DNA of 64,000 nt from Chromobacterium paludis (GTDB lineage Bacteria; Pseudomonadota; Gammaproteobacteria; Burkholderiales; Chromobacteriaceae), in contig NZ_CP043473.1 in assembly GCF_008275125.1 (NCBI RefSeq), positions 124,001-188,000 on the forward strand, in the 5' to 3' direction. Within the stretch, counting starts at the first letter, position 1; every line of letters begins with the position of its first letter. The notes below the pieces were generated by a model. It made no database searches. It saw nothing but the letters and a program-made list of their open reading frames with translations, and was not told where the DNA came from. Of this stretch, positions 8,255 through 17,036 are shown piece after piece. Both the position numbers and the translations under genes were made by a program.

Positions 8255-8719
8255 ATGTCTGTGATTGAAGAGTTTGTATCGTTATGCCGGGCCGAGGCTG
8301 AACTCGCGTCCCGGCTTGTCGTTTTGTTGGAGCAGGAACAGCAAGTGCTGATTCAGCGCCAGGAGAACCGTCTGGCGGCGCTGGCGGACGACAAGAGCGC
8401 GGTGCTGGATCTGCTGGCGAGCCAGTCAGCCTTGCGCGGCCGCTTGCTGGCGGAGCAGGGCGTGCAGGACAAGGACACCCTGTATATCTGGCTGGCCGAT
8501 AAGGCGGAAGCCTGCTCGGCCTGGGTCGAGCTTGAGGATGCCATCGGCCGCGCGCAAAGCATCAACCAGCTCAATGAAAGTTTCGTGTCCGAACGGCTGA
8601 ACGAGGTGGAAGGCGCATTGAACGTATTGCGCAACGCCGCGGCTGACACGCTGGGCTACGGCAAGGATGGCAATCGTCCGGACGTGGTGACCGGCCGGCG
8701 TCTGCTCGGCTCCGCCTGA
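8255..8719 (+). CDS. flgN: flagellar export chaperone FlgN
   Basis: 154 residues, largely helical and rich in Glu, Gln and Leu, in the standard position after flgM. FlgN binds the hook-filament junction proteins FlgK and FlgL and delivers them to the export gate. The N-terminal coiled-coil pattern (FVSLCRAEAELASRLVVLLE, EQQVLIQRQENRLAAL) and the conserved 'L..L...K...L' region fit the family. A rho-independent hairpin follows the gene, ending the flgAMN unit. Confidence 0.85.
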   Translation: MSVIEEFVSLCRAEAELASRLVVLLEQEQQVLIQRQENRLAALADDKSAVLDLLASQSALRGRLLAEQGVQDKDTLYIWLADKAEACSAWVELEDAIGRAQSINQLNESFVSERLNEVEGALNVLRNAAADTLGYGKDGNRPDVVTGRRLLGSA

Positions 8720-8747
8720 TGGCGGAGAGGCGGGCATCATTGGGTTT

Positions 8748-8768
8748 GGGCGCCGCTGGCGCCCTTTT
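8748..8768 (+). terminator. rho-independent terminator after flgN
   Basis: A perfect 7-bp stem GGGCGCC (8748-8754) / GGCGCCC (8758-8764) with loop GCT, followed by four T. Confidence 0.85.
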
Positions 8769-8850
8769 CATTGATGCATCGCCGCTGGGCGAGGCAGGCC
8801 CCTTTGTGTTATCTTCCCCATCGGTCCCGTGAAAATCGCATCCAGAACCC

Positions 8851-9771
8851 ATGACCCTGATTTCCCTGATCCTCGCCCTGGCCTTGGAGCAATTGCGACC
8901 GCTTGGCAACCGCAATCGCGTATGGCTGCTGTTCACGCGCTATGCCAATCATCTTGAGCGTAATCTGAATGCCGGAGCCGAGCGTCACGGGGTGTTGGCT
9001 TGGCTGGCGGCTATCGCGCCGGCCTTGCTGCTGAGCCTGCTGGTGTTTTATGCGCTGAAGTCGGTCAGCCCCTTGCTGGCCTTGGCTTTCAACGTGCTGA
9101 TCCTCTATTTGACCATGGGCTTCCGCCATTTTTCCGGCGCATTTTCCGAGATATCCCAGGCCTTGGCCGAGGGGCGCGATCTGGATGCGCGTCTGGCGCT
9201 GGCCAACTGGACCGGCCAGCCGACGGCAGAGCTGTCGGTCGAGGAGATTTCCCGGCTGGCCATCGAGCAAGGCGTGGTGGACAGTTACCGTCACGTGTTC
9301 GGCACCATGTTCTGGTTCGTGCTGCTGCCGGGACCGTGCGGCGCCTTGCTGTATCGTCTGTGCGCCATGCTGAGCCAGAAATGGGGTGGCCGCAGCGCGG
9401 GCGAGGATGCGTTTGGCCTGTTTGCTGAACGCGTGGCGGCTTGGCTGGATTGGCTCCCGGTTCGCTTGACCGCAGCGGCTTTCGCCGTGATGGGCGATTT
9501 TGAGGACGCGGTGTATTGCTGGCGTTCCCAGGCCAGGACCTGGGGGAATTACGCCAATGGCATTCTGTTGGCCTCTGCCGCCGGCGCGCTGGGGGTTCGC
9601 CTGGGCGATCCGCTGCGGCAGGATTACTCGATGAAATACCGCCCAGAACTGGGACTGGGCGACGAGGCCGATCCCAGCTATCTGAGGAGCGCCGTGGGCC
9701 TGGTTTGGCGCACCGCCTTGCTATGGCTGGCGGTGGTTCTGCTGATCAGCGTGGCCAGCCATATGGGCTGA
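8851..9771 (+). CDS. CobD/CbiB-family integral membrane protein
   Basis: 306 residues with several membrane helices (about 48-85, 150-170 and 285-303). The N-terminus (LILALALEQLRPL), the central FRHFSGAFSEISQAL and the VDSYRHVFGTMFWFVLLPGP region are those of the CobD/CbiB-like (AmpE-related) family. True CobD attaches aminopropanol in cobalamin synthesis. There are no other cobalamin genes nearby and this short version is common as a stand-alone gene, so its substrate is uncertain. It is unlinked to its neighbours by spacing. Confidence 0.75.
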   Translation: MTLISLILALALEQLRPLGNRNRVWLLFTRYANHLERNLNAGAERHGVLAWLAAIAPALLLSLLVFYALKSVSPLLALAFNVLILYLTMGFRHFSGAFSEISQALAEGRDLDARLALANWTGQPTAELSVEEISRLAIEQGVVDSYRHVFGTMFWFVLLPGPCGALLYRLCAMLSQKWGGRSAGEDAFGLFAERVAAWLDWLPVRLTAAAFAVMGDFEDAVYCWRSQARTWGNYANGILLASAAGALGVRLGDPLRQDYSMKYRPELGLGDEADPSYLRSAVGLVWRTALLWLAVVLLISVASHMG

Positions 9772-9893
9772 CGGTGACTTGCCGCCCCTAATCGGGCGGC
9801 ATTTGTTTTATTCGCCGCCGGTCGATTGATGAACATGGGGGCGCGTTGGCGCGATGGCGCAACGTGCCCCTCCGTATTGCAGGAGTGAGTTAA

Positions 9894-11219
9894 ATGTTGT
9901 TTTCGGAACTGGGCCTGTCGCCTGAGATCCTGCGCGCGATCGAGGAGCAGGGCTACAGCCAGCCGACGCCGATCCAGGAAAAGGCTATTCCGCTGGTGTT
10001 GTCCGGCCGCGACCTCTTGGCCGCCGCGCAAACCGGCACCGGCAAGACCGCCGCCTTCATGCTGCCGATTCTGGAGCGCTTGAAGAAATTCGCCAATACC
10101 AGCGTATCGCCGGCCATGCACCCGATCCGCGCCCTGGTGCTGTCGCCGACGCGCGAATTGGCCGACCAGATCGGCGTCAATGTGCAGACCTATACCAAGT
10201 ATCTGCCGCTGCGCGCCACCACCGTCTTCGGCGGCGTCAACATGGATCCGCAGACTCAGGAGCTGCGTCGCGGCGTGGAAATCCTGATCGCTACGCCGGG
10301 CCGGCTGCTGGATCACATCCAGCAGAAGACCGTGCAGCTGAACAAGGTGGAAGTGCTGGTGCTGGACGAAGGCGACCGCATGCTGGACATGGGCTTCATC
10401 CAGGATATCCGCAAGATCATGGGCATGCTGCCCAAGGAGCGCCAGACCCTGCTGTTCTCAGCCACCTTCGCGCCGGAGATCAAGCGCCTGGCGGCCGATT
10501 TCATGCGCTCTCCGCAAACGGTGGAAGTCGCCCGCCAGAACGCCACCAATGACCAGGTGGAGCAGCTGGTGTACCAGGTGGACAGCTTCAAGAAGCGCCA
10601 ACTGCTGGCCCATTTGATCCGCTCGCGCGAGATGAGCCAGGTCATCGTGTTCTGCAAGACCAAGATCAGCGCCGACCAACTGTCGCGCGATTTGAAACGC
10701 GACGGGCTGAACGCCGAGGCGATTCACGGCGACAAGACCCAGGGCGCGCGTTTGGAGACGCTGGCCGCGTTCAAGGAAGGCACGCTGCGCGTGCTGGTGG
10801 CCACCGACGTGGCCGCGCGCGGCCTGGATATTTCCGAGCTGCCCTATGTGGTGAACTTCGAGCTGCCGACCTCGCCGGAGGACTATGTGCACCGCATTGG
10901 CCGCACCGGCCGCGCCGGGGCCAAGGGCGTGGCGATCTCGCTGATGTGTCCCGAGGAGTCCAAGCAGCATGAGGCCATCGAAAAGCTGACCAAGCAGACG
11001 TTGGCGCCGCAGAATGTGGACGGCTTCTGGCCGTCCTGGCTGCCGCGGCCTAAGCCGGCGCAGCGCGAGCAGCCCATGCGCGAGCCGTCCGCGCCGGCCT
11101 TGTCGGGCAAGGGCGAGGGGCTGAAGCAGCCGCGCGCCGGTCGCCGCAGCCGCAAGGGCAAGCGCGAGGTTCCGGCCTTGCTGCTGCCGCCGCGCTATAA
11201 AGTCGAGATGATACGTTGA
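9894..11219 (+). CDS. rhlE: DEAD-box RNA helicase, RhlE type
   Basis: 441 residues. Q motif (FSELGLSPEILRAIEEQGYS with PTPIQ), motif I AAQTGTGKT, Ia PTRELADQ, Ib TPGRLLD, motif III SAT, IV VIVFCKTK, V ATDVAARGLDI and VI HRIGRTGRAG are all present in order. A basic C-terminal tail (RRSRKGKREV) fits RhlE proteins that act on ribosomal RNA or mRNA decay. Motif II reads DEGD (10365-10376) instead of DEAD. An SD-like GGAGTGAG precedes the ATG, and a terminator hairpin follows at once. Confidence 0.93.
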   Translation: MLFSELGLSPEILRAIEEQGYSQPTPIQEKAIPLVLSGRDLLAAAQTGTGKTAAFMLPILERLKKFANTSVSPAMHPIRALVLSPTRELADQIGVNVQTYTKYLPLRATTVFGGVNMDPQTQELRRGVEILIATPGRLLDHIQQKTVQLNKVEVLVLDEGDRMLDMGFIQDIRKIMGMLPKERQTLLFSATFAPEIKRLAADFMRSPQTVEVARQNATNDQVEQLVYQVDSFKKRQLLAHLIRSREMSQVIVFCKTKISADQLSRDLKRDGLNAEAIHGDKTQGARLETLAAFKEGTLRVLVATDVAARGLDISELPYVVNFELPTSPEDYVHRIGRTGRAGAKGVAISLMCPEESKQHEAIEKLTKQTLAPQNVDGFWPSWLPRPKPAQREQPMREPSAPALSGKGEGLKQPRAGRRSRKGKREVPALLLPPRYKVEMIR

Positions 11220-11227
11220 TGAGATCG

Positions 11228-11248
11228 AACCCCGCCTTGGCGGGGTTT
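11228..11248 (+). terminator. terminator after rhlE
   Basis: AACCCCGCC (11228-11236) pairs with GGCGGGGTT (11239-11247), with a TT loop and T-rich tail, nine bases after the rhlE stop. Confidence 0.75.
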
Positions 11249-11261
11249 GTCGTTTTCTGGC

Positions 11262-11543
11262 TCAGGCGGCGTCGCCTGGGCGCGGCGGCAGCGCGGCCAG
11301 GTCGCGCACGGGCGTGCCGGCGTCGCGCTTGGCATCGGCATGTCGGAATTGATCTCTGACCTCCTGCACCAGCAGGAAAGGCGTGTCGGCGGGCCAAGAT
11401 TCGGCCCAGGTGCTGATTTCAGGCGCGGCGGGAGAAAGCGGCTGCGGGGCATGGCTGACGGCAAGGGACTCGAATTGCCAGAGCGAGGACAGCAGCAACA
11501 GGGCCGGTAGCCAGCGCAGCGTACGTGGTGATGTTGTCGTCAT
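11262..11543 (-). CDS. hypothetical small exported protein downstream of the metal exporter
   Basis: 93 residues. The N-terminus (TLRWLPALLLLSSLWQFESL, cleavage probably after AVSHA) looks like a signal peptide. The remainder is proline- and alanine-rich with one short conserved-looking stretch (WPADTPFLLVQEVRDQFRHA). No family recognised. It lies on the same strand as, and 120 bases downstream of, the CDF exporter, so it could be a small periplasmic metal-related protein, but nothing in the sequence proves that. The ribosome-binding site is weak. Confidence 0.5.
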   Translation of the reverse strand: MTTTSPRTLRWLPALLLLSSLWQFESLAVSHAPQPLSPAAPEISTWAESWPADTPFLLVQEVRDQFRHADAKRDAGTPVRDLAALPPRPGDAA

Positions 11544-11594
11544 GGTAGGTGTAGACTACCTGGACAGGCAAAAAGTTGCACGCAAATTGTAAGA

Positions 11595-11642
11595 GCCTGT
11601 TTATGATCATTTGCGCATATCGTGAAAAGATTATAAACAGGC
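11595..11642. repeat. inverted repeat between the exporter and the small exported-protein gene
   Basis: GCCTGTTTAT (11595-11604) is repeated as ATAAACAGGC (11633-11642) around a 28-base AT-rich loop. It may act as a weak terminator or processing site for the minus-strand CDF transcript. Confidence 0.4.
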
Positions 11643-11663
11643 GCGAAGTGTCGAACGCAAAAC

Positions 11664-12602
11664 TCAGCCCGTCTGCGGCATGGCCTGTTTGCTGTAGTGC
11701 TCGGCCGGGTCGATATGCGTCATCACATCGAGTACGGGGTGCAGGCGGATCACGCGCTGCTGCGCGTCCTCGGTGATGGCGTGGGCCTGGTACACGTTGA
11801 TGTTGCCGTCTACCTCCAGGTGCACGTCCACCAGGATCAAGTCTCCCATTTTGCGCGTGCGCAGATCGTGCACGCCTATGATGCCCGGCGTGGCGAGCAG
11901 GGTGGCGCGAATCGCGGCGACGTCCTCCTCGCTGGCGGCGCGGTCCATCAGGTCGTGCAAGGCATCCCAGGCGAAGCGCCAGCCCATTTTGCCCACCAGC
12001 AGGCCCACCACCAGCGCGGCCACCGGGTCCAGTATCGGGTAACCCAGCAGGTTGCCGGCCACGCCGGCCCCCACCACCAGCGAAGAGGCGGCGTCGGAGC
12101 GGGCGTGCCAGGCGTTGGCCACCAGCATGCTGGAACGCACGCGCTTGGCCACGGCCAGCATGTAGCGGAACAGGCTTTCCTTGGCGACCAGCGCCAGCGC
12201 GGCGATCCACAAGGCCAGCGCGTGGACCGAGGGGATGTCTTCCGGATGGGAAAACTTGTGCGCGGAGGAATACAGCATGCCGCCGCCGACGGCCAGCAAC
12301 AGCAGGCCCAGAATCAGCGACGCGGCGTTTTCGTAGCGTTGGTGCCCGTATTGGTGATCGTCATCCGGTCCCTTGCCGCTGTGTTTGCCGGCGAACAGCA
12401 CCACGAAGTCGGCCACCAGGTCGGACAAGGAATGAATGCCGTCGGCCACCAGCGCGGCGGAGTGAGCCCAGATGCCGACCACGATTTGCACCAGGGATAG
12501 CGCAAGATTGACGGCGGAGCTGACCAAGGTGCTGACGCGCCCGGCGCGGCGGCGTTCCGCGCTGTCGGTTTCGTCATGCCATGGCGTGTGCGGGTGATTC
12601 AT
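11664..12602 (-). CDS. cation diffusion facilitator (CDF) metal exporter
   Basis: 312 residues; exports divalent metal (Fe, Zn, Mn or Co) across the inner membrane in exchange for protons. Six helices are visible. Metal-site motifs are HSAALVADGIHSLSDLVADF in helix 2 (D..xxD type) and NAWHARSDAASSLVVGAG in helix 5 (HxxxD). The cytosolic C-terminal dimer domain has DLRTRKMGDLILVDVHLEVD. N-terminal MNHPHTPWHDE is His-rich. Substrate specificity cannot be settled by eye; a Fur-like box upstream (12685-12703) would favour iron. Confidence 0.88.
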   Translation of the reverse strand: MNHPHTPWHDETDSAERRRAGRVSTLVSSAVNLALSLVQIVVGIWAHSAALVADGIHSLSDLVADFVVLFAGKHSGKGPDDDHQYGHQRYENAASLILGLLLLAVGGGMLYSSAHKFSHPEDIPSVHALALWIAALALVAKESLFRYMLAVAKRVRSSMLVANAWHARSDAASSLVVGAGVAGNLLGYPILDPVAALVVGLLVGKMGWRFAWDALHDLMDRAASEEDVAAIRATLLATPGIIGVHDLRTRKMGDLILVDVHLEVDGNINVYQAHAITEDAQQRVIRLHPVLDVMTHIDPAEHYSKQAMPQTG

Positions 12603-12684
12603 CTCGTCGTCCTTGTGTTGCGCTGAATCTTATTTTCTCATTGTTTTTGCTATCGGTCATTAAAATTCAATTGCAAAATTAAAT

Positions 12685-12703
12685 GAGAATGAAAACGAGA
12701 ATG
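12685..12703. promoter_or_regulatory. Fur-like box upstream of the CDF exporter
   Basis: The 19 bases contain two direct GAGAAT hexamers and match 12 of 19 positions of the classical Fur consensus by hand alignment. It lies about 80 bases upstream of the exporter start in an AT-rich stretch. This is a weak prediction. Confidence 0.3.
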
Positions 12704-12731
12704 AGCCGCGTAGACCATTTTATAGAAAGGG

Positions 12732-12992
12732 TTACCAGCGCGCGGAGACCCAGTAGAGCAGATAGGCCAGCGCCAGCAGGATCAGGCTGCCGCTGAGCCA
12801 ACAGGCAACGCGGCCCAGCGCTTCGCGCGCGCGCAGCCTCTTTTCTCGCAGCAGCCGCCATGTTTGGCGTCGGGCTTGCCTGTCGAAAAGCAGCTGCCAG
12901 CCTTGCAGCGTGAGGTCTGCCCAGCGTTCGGAGCCGTGTTGCAATTGTTCGCCGCGAATGGTCAGCAGGGTATGGGGAAGATGCGGTCTCAT
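12732..12992 (-). CDS. hypothetical single-pass membrane protein
   Basis: 86 residues from an ATG with GGAG eight bases upstream; a longer TTG-start version has no ribosome-binding site. The N-terminal 60 residues are basic (RQARRQTWRLLREKRLRARE) and a single hydrophobic helix lies near the C-terminus (VACWLSGSLILLALAYLLYW), so it is probably tail-anchored with its charged part in the cytosol. No family recognised. It is divergent from srkA, 90 bases away. Confidence 0.55.
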   Translation of the reverse strand: MRPHLPHTLLTIRGEQLQHGSERWADLTLQGWQLLFDRQARRQTWRLLREKRLRAREALGRVACWLSGSLILLALAYLLYWVSARW

Positions 12993-13082
12993 CGCTACGC
13001 TCCGTGGTGAAGGGCGATCGCCCTGATTTAACAATTAGCAGATGAAAGGCCGCGCCGTGGCTGCCGCCGCTATAATCCGGCC

Positions 13083-14072
13083 ATGGAAAACACATTGCCT
13101 CCCCCGTTTGCCGGCTTGACGCCGGATGCTATCCTCGATGCGGTCGAGAGCCTGGGCCTCAGGGCCAGCGGCAGCCTGCTGGCGCTCAACAGCTATGAGA
13201 ACCGCGTGTATCAGGTGGGCATGGATGACGGACCGCCGCTGGTGGCCAAGTTTTACCGTCCGGCGCGCTGGCGCGACGAGGCCATCCTGGAAGAACACGC
13301 CTTCAGCCAGCAGCTGGCCGAGCGCGAGATTCCGGCGGTGCCGCCGCTGGCGCTCCAAGGCGCCACGCTGCATCAGCATGGCGGCTTCCGTTTCGCGCTG
13401 TTCGAGCGACGTGGCGGCCGGGTGCCGGAGCTGGATCGCGGCGACACGCTGCAATGGATAGGACGTTTCCTGGGGCGCATTCACGCCTTGGGGCGGACGA
13501 TAGACTATCGCCATCGGCCTACGCTGGACCTGTCCAGTTTCGGCCGCGAACCGGCCGACTTCATCCTGGCCGGCGACTGGCTGCCGCCTGAGCTGGCGCC
13601 GGTCTATCGCGGCGTGGCGGAGCAGGCGCTGGCAGGCGTGGCCCGTTGTTTCGAGCGCGCGGGCGCGGTGGGGATGCTGCGGCTGCATGGCGACTGCCAT
13701 GTCGGCAACTTGCTGTGGACCGACGCCGGGCCGCATTTCGTCGACTTTGACGATAGCCGCATGGGACCGGCGGTGCAGGACTTGTGGATGCTGCTGTCCG
13801 GCGACCGGGCCGAGCAGTCTCGCCAGTTGGCGGAGGTATTGGCCGGCTATGAGGATTTTTGCGAGTTCGACTTGCGGGAGCTGAATCTGGTGGAGGCGCT
13901 GCGCACATTGCGCCTGATCCATTACAGCGGCTGGCTGGCCCGACGCTGGCATGATCCGGCCTTTCCGGCGGCCTTTCCGTGGTTTGGCGGGGCGCGCTAC
14001 TGGGAAGAGCAGATTCTGGCCCTGCGCGAGCAGATCGCGCTGATGGATGAGCCGCCGCTGTGGTCCTGCTGA
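13083..14072 (+). CDS. srkA: stress response kinase A (SrkA/RdoA/YihE)
   Basis: 329 residues, the family's usual length. Aminoglycoside-phosphotransferase-like Ser/Thr kinase that protects cells from stress-induced death in enterics. Visible: SYENRVYQVGMDDG and VAKFYRP (ATP-binding lysine), catalytic LRLHGDCHVGNLLW (HGDxxxxN) and HFVDFDDSRMGP (metal-binding DFDD). The ATG lacks a ribosome-binding site, and TATAAT at 13071-13076 lies exactly at -12 to -7 relative to it, which suggests a leaderless transcript. In enterics srkA precedes dsbA; that neighbour is absent here. Confidence 0.92.
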   Translation: MENTLPPPFAGLTPDAILDAVESLGLRASGSLLALNSYENRVYQVGMDDGPPLVAKFYRPARWRDEAILEEHAFSQQLAEREIPAVPPLALQGATLHQHGGFRFALFERRGGRVPELDRGDTLQWIGRFLGRIHALGRTIDYRHRPTLDLSSFGREPADFILAGDWLPPELAPVYRGVAEQALAGVARCFERAGAVGMLRLHGDCHVGNLLWTDAGPHFVDFDDSRMGPAVQDLWMLLSGDRAEQSRQLAEVLAGYEDFCEFDLRELNLVEALRTLRLIHYSGWLARRWHDPAFPAAFPWFGGARYWEEQILALREQIALMDEPPLWSC

Positions 14073-14083
14073 GCCTTGGCCGC

Positions 14084-15289
14084 TCATGCCTCCTTGGCCT
14101 TGCCTTCCTGTTGCGGCCGGCGGTTTTTGACCCAATCCTCGAACAATTCGGCTGACAAGGGCTTGGCAAAGTAATAGCCCTGTCCCATCACGCAGCCGCG
14201 TTCGCCGACGAAGGACAGATCGGTCGGCGTTTCTATGCCTTCCGCCACCGTGGTCAGCTGCAGCCGGTGCGCCAGCTCCAGTATGCTGTTGAACACGGCT
14301 TCCAGGTGCGGCTTGTTGGCGATCGAGGTCACCAGAGACTGGTCGATTTTCAGTTCGGTGAACGGGAAGCGCATCAGCTGCTGGAAGGTGGCGAAGCCGG
14401 TGCCGAAGTCGTCGATGGACAGGCCCACCCCGCTGAGCCTCAGGCGCGCGGCGATGCCTATCGCCTCCGCCAGGTTGTCGGCGACGGCGGTTTCGGTGAT
14501 CTCGAACACGATGAAGCGCGGCGGCACGCGGCTGGCGCGGATGCGCTGCTCGATCTCGTCGGCCAGGGTCGATCCCTTCAGCGACAGCGCGGACAGATTG
14601 ACCGACAGCGGCAGGCGCAGCCCGCGCCGCGCCCACTCCTGCCATTGGGCCAGGCCTTGCTCCAGCATGGTCAAGGTCAGCTCAGTGGCCCAGTCACAGG
14701 CCTCGATGACTGGGATGAAGCGCGAAGGGGGGATGATGCCCTGCTCGGGATGCTGCCAGCGCACCAGCACTTCCGCGCCTTTGAGCAGGCCGCCGTCCAG
14801 CGTCACCTTGGGCTGGTAGTAGGGGATCAATTGCTTCTGGTCCAGGGCCATGCGCACGTCCTGCTCGCGGCACAGTTCGATTTCCGGGCTGTGTTCGGAG
14901 GGCGGCGTCCATATCCGCCGGAGCAGGTCTTCCAGCGCCGCTTGTTGCAGCGGCTTCTTCAGGCCGCCCAGCACCGGCAGCCCCAGCTCCCGCCCCATCA
15001 GCTCCACGGTGGAAATCAGCAGATAATCCTTGCCCGAGGTGACGATGATGGGAACGGACAGGTTTTCCTTGGCCATCTGCTGGATCAGCTGCACGCCGTC
15101 CATGTGCGGCATTTCCAGGTCGATCAGCGCCAGGCTGGGCAGGCGCTCGCGCAGGCGCAGCAGCGCCTCCTTGCCGTCGGCGGCCTGGCGCAGCGCCGGG
15201 ATGCCCAGTTGCGTGCACAGCTCGCAGGCATGCTGGCGCTGCACCGCGCTGTCTTCCACCACCAGGACGTCTTCTATTCGCAGCGGCAT
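14084..15289 (-). CDS. response regulator with REC and EAL domains
   Basis: 401 residues from the ATG at 15289; a TTG at 15313 would add eight residues. N-terminal receiver domain (VLVVEDSAVQRQH, phosphoacceptor in LALIDLEMPHMDG, T-S and K positions in IIVTSGK and LKKP). C-terminal EAL phosphodiesterase: KGAEVLVRWQHP (EVL in place of EAL), NLSALSLKG, FEITETAV, SIDDFGTGFATF, KIDQSLV, TTVAEGIET. Probably degrades c-di-GMP when phosphorylated. It starts eight bases after the cheB stop, so it is the last gene of the chemotaxis operon and is likely phosphorylated by this CheA. Confidence 0.88.
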   Translation of the reverse strand: MPLRIEDVLVVEDSAVQRQHACELCTQLGIPALRQAADGKEALLRLRERLPSLALIDLEMPHMDGVQLIQQMAKENLSVPIIVTSGKDYLLISTVELMGRELGLPVLGGLKKPLQQAALEDLLRRIWTPPSEHSPEIELCREQDVRMALDQKQLIPYYQPKVTLDGGLLKGAEVLVRWQHPEQGIIPPSRFIPVIEACDWATELTLTMLEQGLAQWQEWARRGLRLPLSVNLSALSLKGSTLADEIEQRIRASRVPPRFIVFEITETAVADNLAEAIGIAARLRLSGVGLSIDDFGTGFATFQQLMRFPFTELKIDQSLVTSIANKPHLEAVFNSILELAHRLQLTTVAEGIETPTDLSFVGERGCVMGQGYYFAKPLSAELFEDWVKNRRPQQEGKAKEA

Positions 15290-15297
15290 GGCCAGGC

Positions 15298-16395
15298 CTA
15301 ACTCTGTCGGCAAATCGCCTTGGCGATCTGCTCCAGCGCCATGATCTCATCGGCGGCGCCCAGCTTGATGGCTTCCTTGGGCATGCCAAACACCACGCAG
15401 CTCTCCTCGTCCTGGGCGATGGTCTTGGCGCCGCAGTCATGCATTTCCTTCAAGCCCTTGGCGCCGTCGTCCCCCATGCCGGTCATGATGACGCCCAGCG
15501 CGTTCTTGCCGGCGTACTTGGCGGCGGAGCGGAACAGCACGTCAACCGAGGGCTTGTGGCGGCTGACCAGCGGGCCGTCCACCACTTCCACCTGGTAGTA
15601 GGCGCCGCTGCGCTTGACCATCATGTGCTTGCCGCCCGGCGCGATCAGCGCGCGGCCGGGCAGGATGCGGTCGCCGTTGCTGGCTTCCTTCACTTCGATC
15701 TGCGACAGGCTGTTCAGGCGCTCGGCAAAGGAGCGAGTGAACTTTTCCGGCATGTGCTGCACGATGGCCAGGCCCGGACAGGTGCGCGGCAGATCGGTCA
15801 GTATCGTTTCCAGGGCCTGGGTGCCGCCGGTGGAGGTGCCGATGGCGACGATGCGCTCGGTGGTGGCGAACACATTGCTGCCGGTGGGCGGGGCCAGAAT
15901 GGCATCGGCCGACAGCTTGGGGCGCGTCTCCAGCGTGGACGCGCCGGCGGCCGAGGCAGGCGCGCTGGCCGAAGGCATCACCCGCACCCGGTTCATGCGC
16001 GCGGCGGCGGCGCTGCGCACGGCCATCACCAGCTGGCTGGCGCTTTCTTCCAGGAAGCCCTTGACCCCGGCCACGGGTTTGGCGATGACCTCTACCGCGC
16101 CGGCCGCCAGCGCCTGCATGCTGATGTCAGTGCCCTTTTGCGTCAGCGAGGAGCAGATCACCACCGGCGTGGGGCGGCTGGACATCAGCTGCTTGAGGAA
16201 GGTAATGCCGTCCATGCGCGGCATTTCCACGTCCAGCACGATCACGTCCGGCCAGCGCAGCTTCATCTTGTCCATGGCCATATAGGGGTCGTTGGCGACG
16301 TCCATCACTTCGATGCCGCTGGCCTGGTCGAATACCTGGCTCAGCACTTGCCGCACGACGGCGGAATCGTCGACGATCAGAACCTTGATGCTCAT
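15298..16395 (-). CDS. cheB: chemotaxis methylesterase/glutamine deamidase CheB
   Basis: 365 residues. N-terminal receiver domain with phosphoacceptor D55 ([13 protein letters not shown]). C-terminal methylesterase with catalytic serine at about residue 188 (AIGTSTGG), histidine 214 (VQHMPEKFT) and aspartate 310 (GMGDDGA). Removes methyl groups from receptors for adaptation. AAGGA lies about eight bases before the ATG, and the start overlaps the cheD stop (ATGA). No cheR methyltransferase is present in the cluster to oppose it. Confidence 0.95.
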   Translation of the reverse strand: MSIKVLIVDDSAVVRQVLSQVFDQASGIEVMDVANDPYMAMDKMKLRWPDVIVLDVEMPRMDGITFLKQLMSSRPTPVVICSSLTQKGTDISMQALAAGAVEVIAKPVAGVKGFLEESASQLVMAVRSAAAARMNRVRVMPSASAPASAAGASTLETRPKLSADAILAPPTGSNVFATTERIVAIGTSTGGTQALETILTDLPRTCPGLAIVQHMPEKFTRSFAERLNSLSQIEVKEASNGDRILPGRALIAPGGKHMMVKRSGAYYQVEVVDGPLVSRHKPSVDVLFRSAAKYAGKNALGVIMTGMGDDGAKGLKEMHDCGAKTIAQDEESCVVFGMPKEAIKLGAADEIMALEQIAKAICRQS

Positions 16396-16952
16396 GTGCG
16401 CGTCCTTGTGTGGGGAGGCGGAGGCTCCAGCTCGGCCTCTTGCGATTGTTTGATCCAGACGTGGCCGCTGGCTACTTCGAACAACACCAGGCGTGGCGTG
16501 TTGCCGCCCAGGTCTTCGCCCTGCAGCCTGAGGCCAAGCTGCTTGACCATGGCGCGCGCCTGGCTGATGTTGCGCGAAGGCACGTCGTGGCTGAGCTTGC
16601 GCTCGCGGCTGAGCATCATGGAGGCGCCGCCCACCAATCGCGCCTGGAATTCCTGCAGCGGCAGTCCGCAGGCCAGGATCTCGCGCAGCAGCAGCAGCAT
16701 CGCCTCGTCGCCGTAGCGGCCGGACAGGGTGTCGCCGCGGCGATGATTGCGCTGCGCCAGCAGGTAGTGGCACATGCCGCCCAGCTTGGCCTGCGGATGC
16801 CACAGCACGATGGACACGCAAGAGCCGAGCAGGGTGCGGATGCGGGTGCCGCTGCCGCCGAAATGCCATTCGCCGGGATGCAGGAATACCGTGTCCTCGG
16901 CGGAGGCCGCGGGGGGCGGATGGCTGGTGGCGGATGGCGGAGGCGTCGCCAT
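16392..16952 (-). CDS. cheD: chemoreceptor glutamine deamidase CheD
   Basis: 186 residues from the ATG at 16952; a longer TTG start at 17006 is less likely. Catalytic cysteine in [13 protein letters not shown] (residue 45) and histidine in GGMCHYLL, then [10 protein letters not shown] and the C-terminal [15 protein letters not shown] block typical of CheD. Deamidates receptor glutamines. The proline-rich first 18 residues are outside the family core. The stop overlaps cheB by four bases. Confidence 0.92.
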   Translation of the reverse strand: MATPPPSATSHPPPAASAEDTVFLHPGEWHFGGSGTRIRTLLGSCVSIVLWHPQAKLGGMCHYLLAQRNHRRGDTLSGRYGDEAMLLLLREILACGLPLQEFQARLVGGASMMLSRERKLSHDVPSRNISQARAMVKQLGLRLQGEDLGGNTPRLVLFEVASGHVWIKQSQEAELEPPPPHTRTRT

Positions 16953-17036
16953 ATGGGGAGGCTCCCTTGTCAGTTGCCGGCGGAGACGGCGCGTGTTTCT
17001 TTTCAATCTAGTACAGACTGGCCGCCGCTCCCGAAT

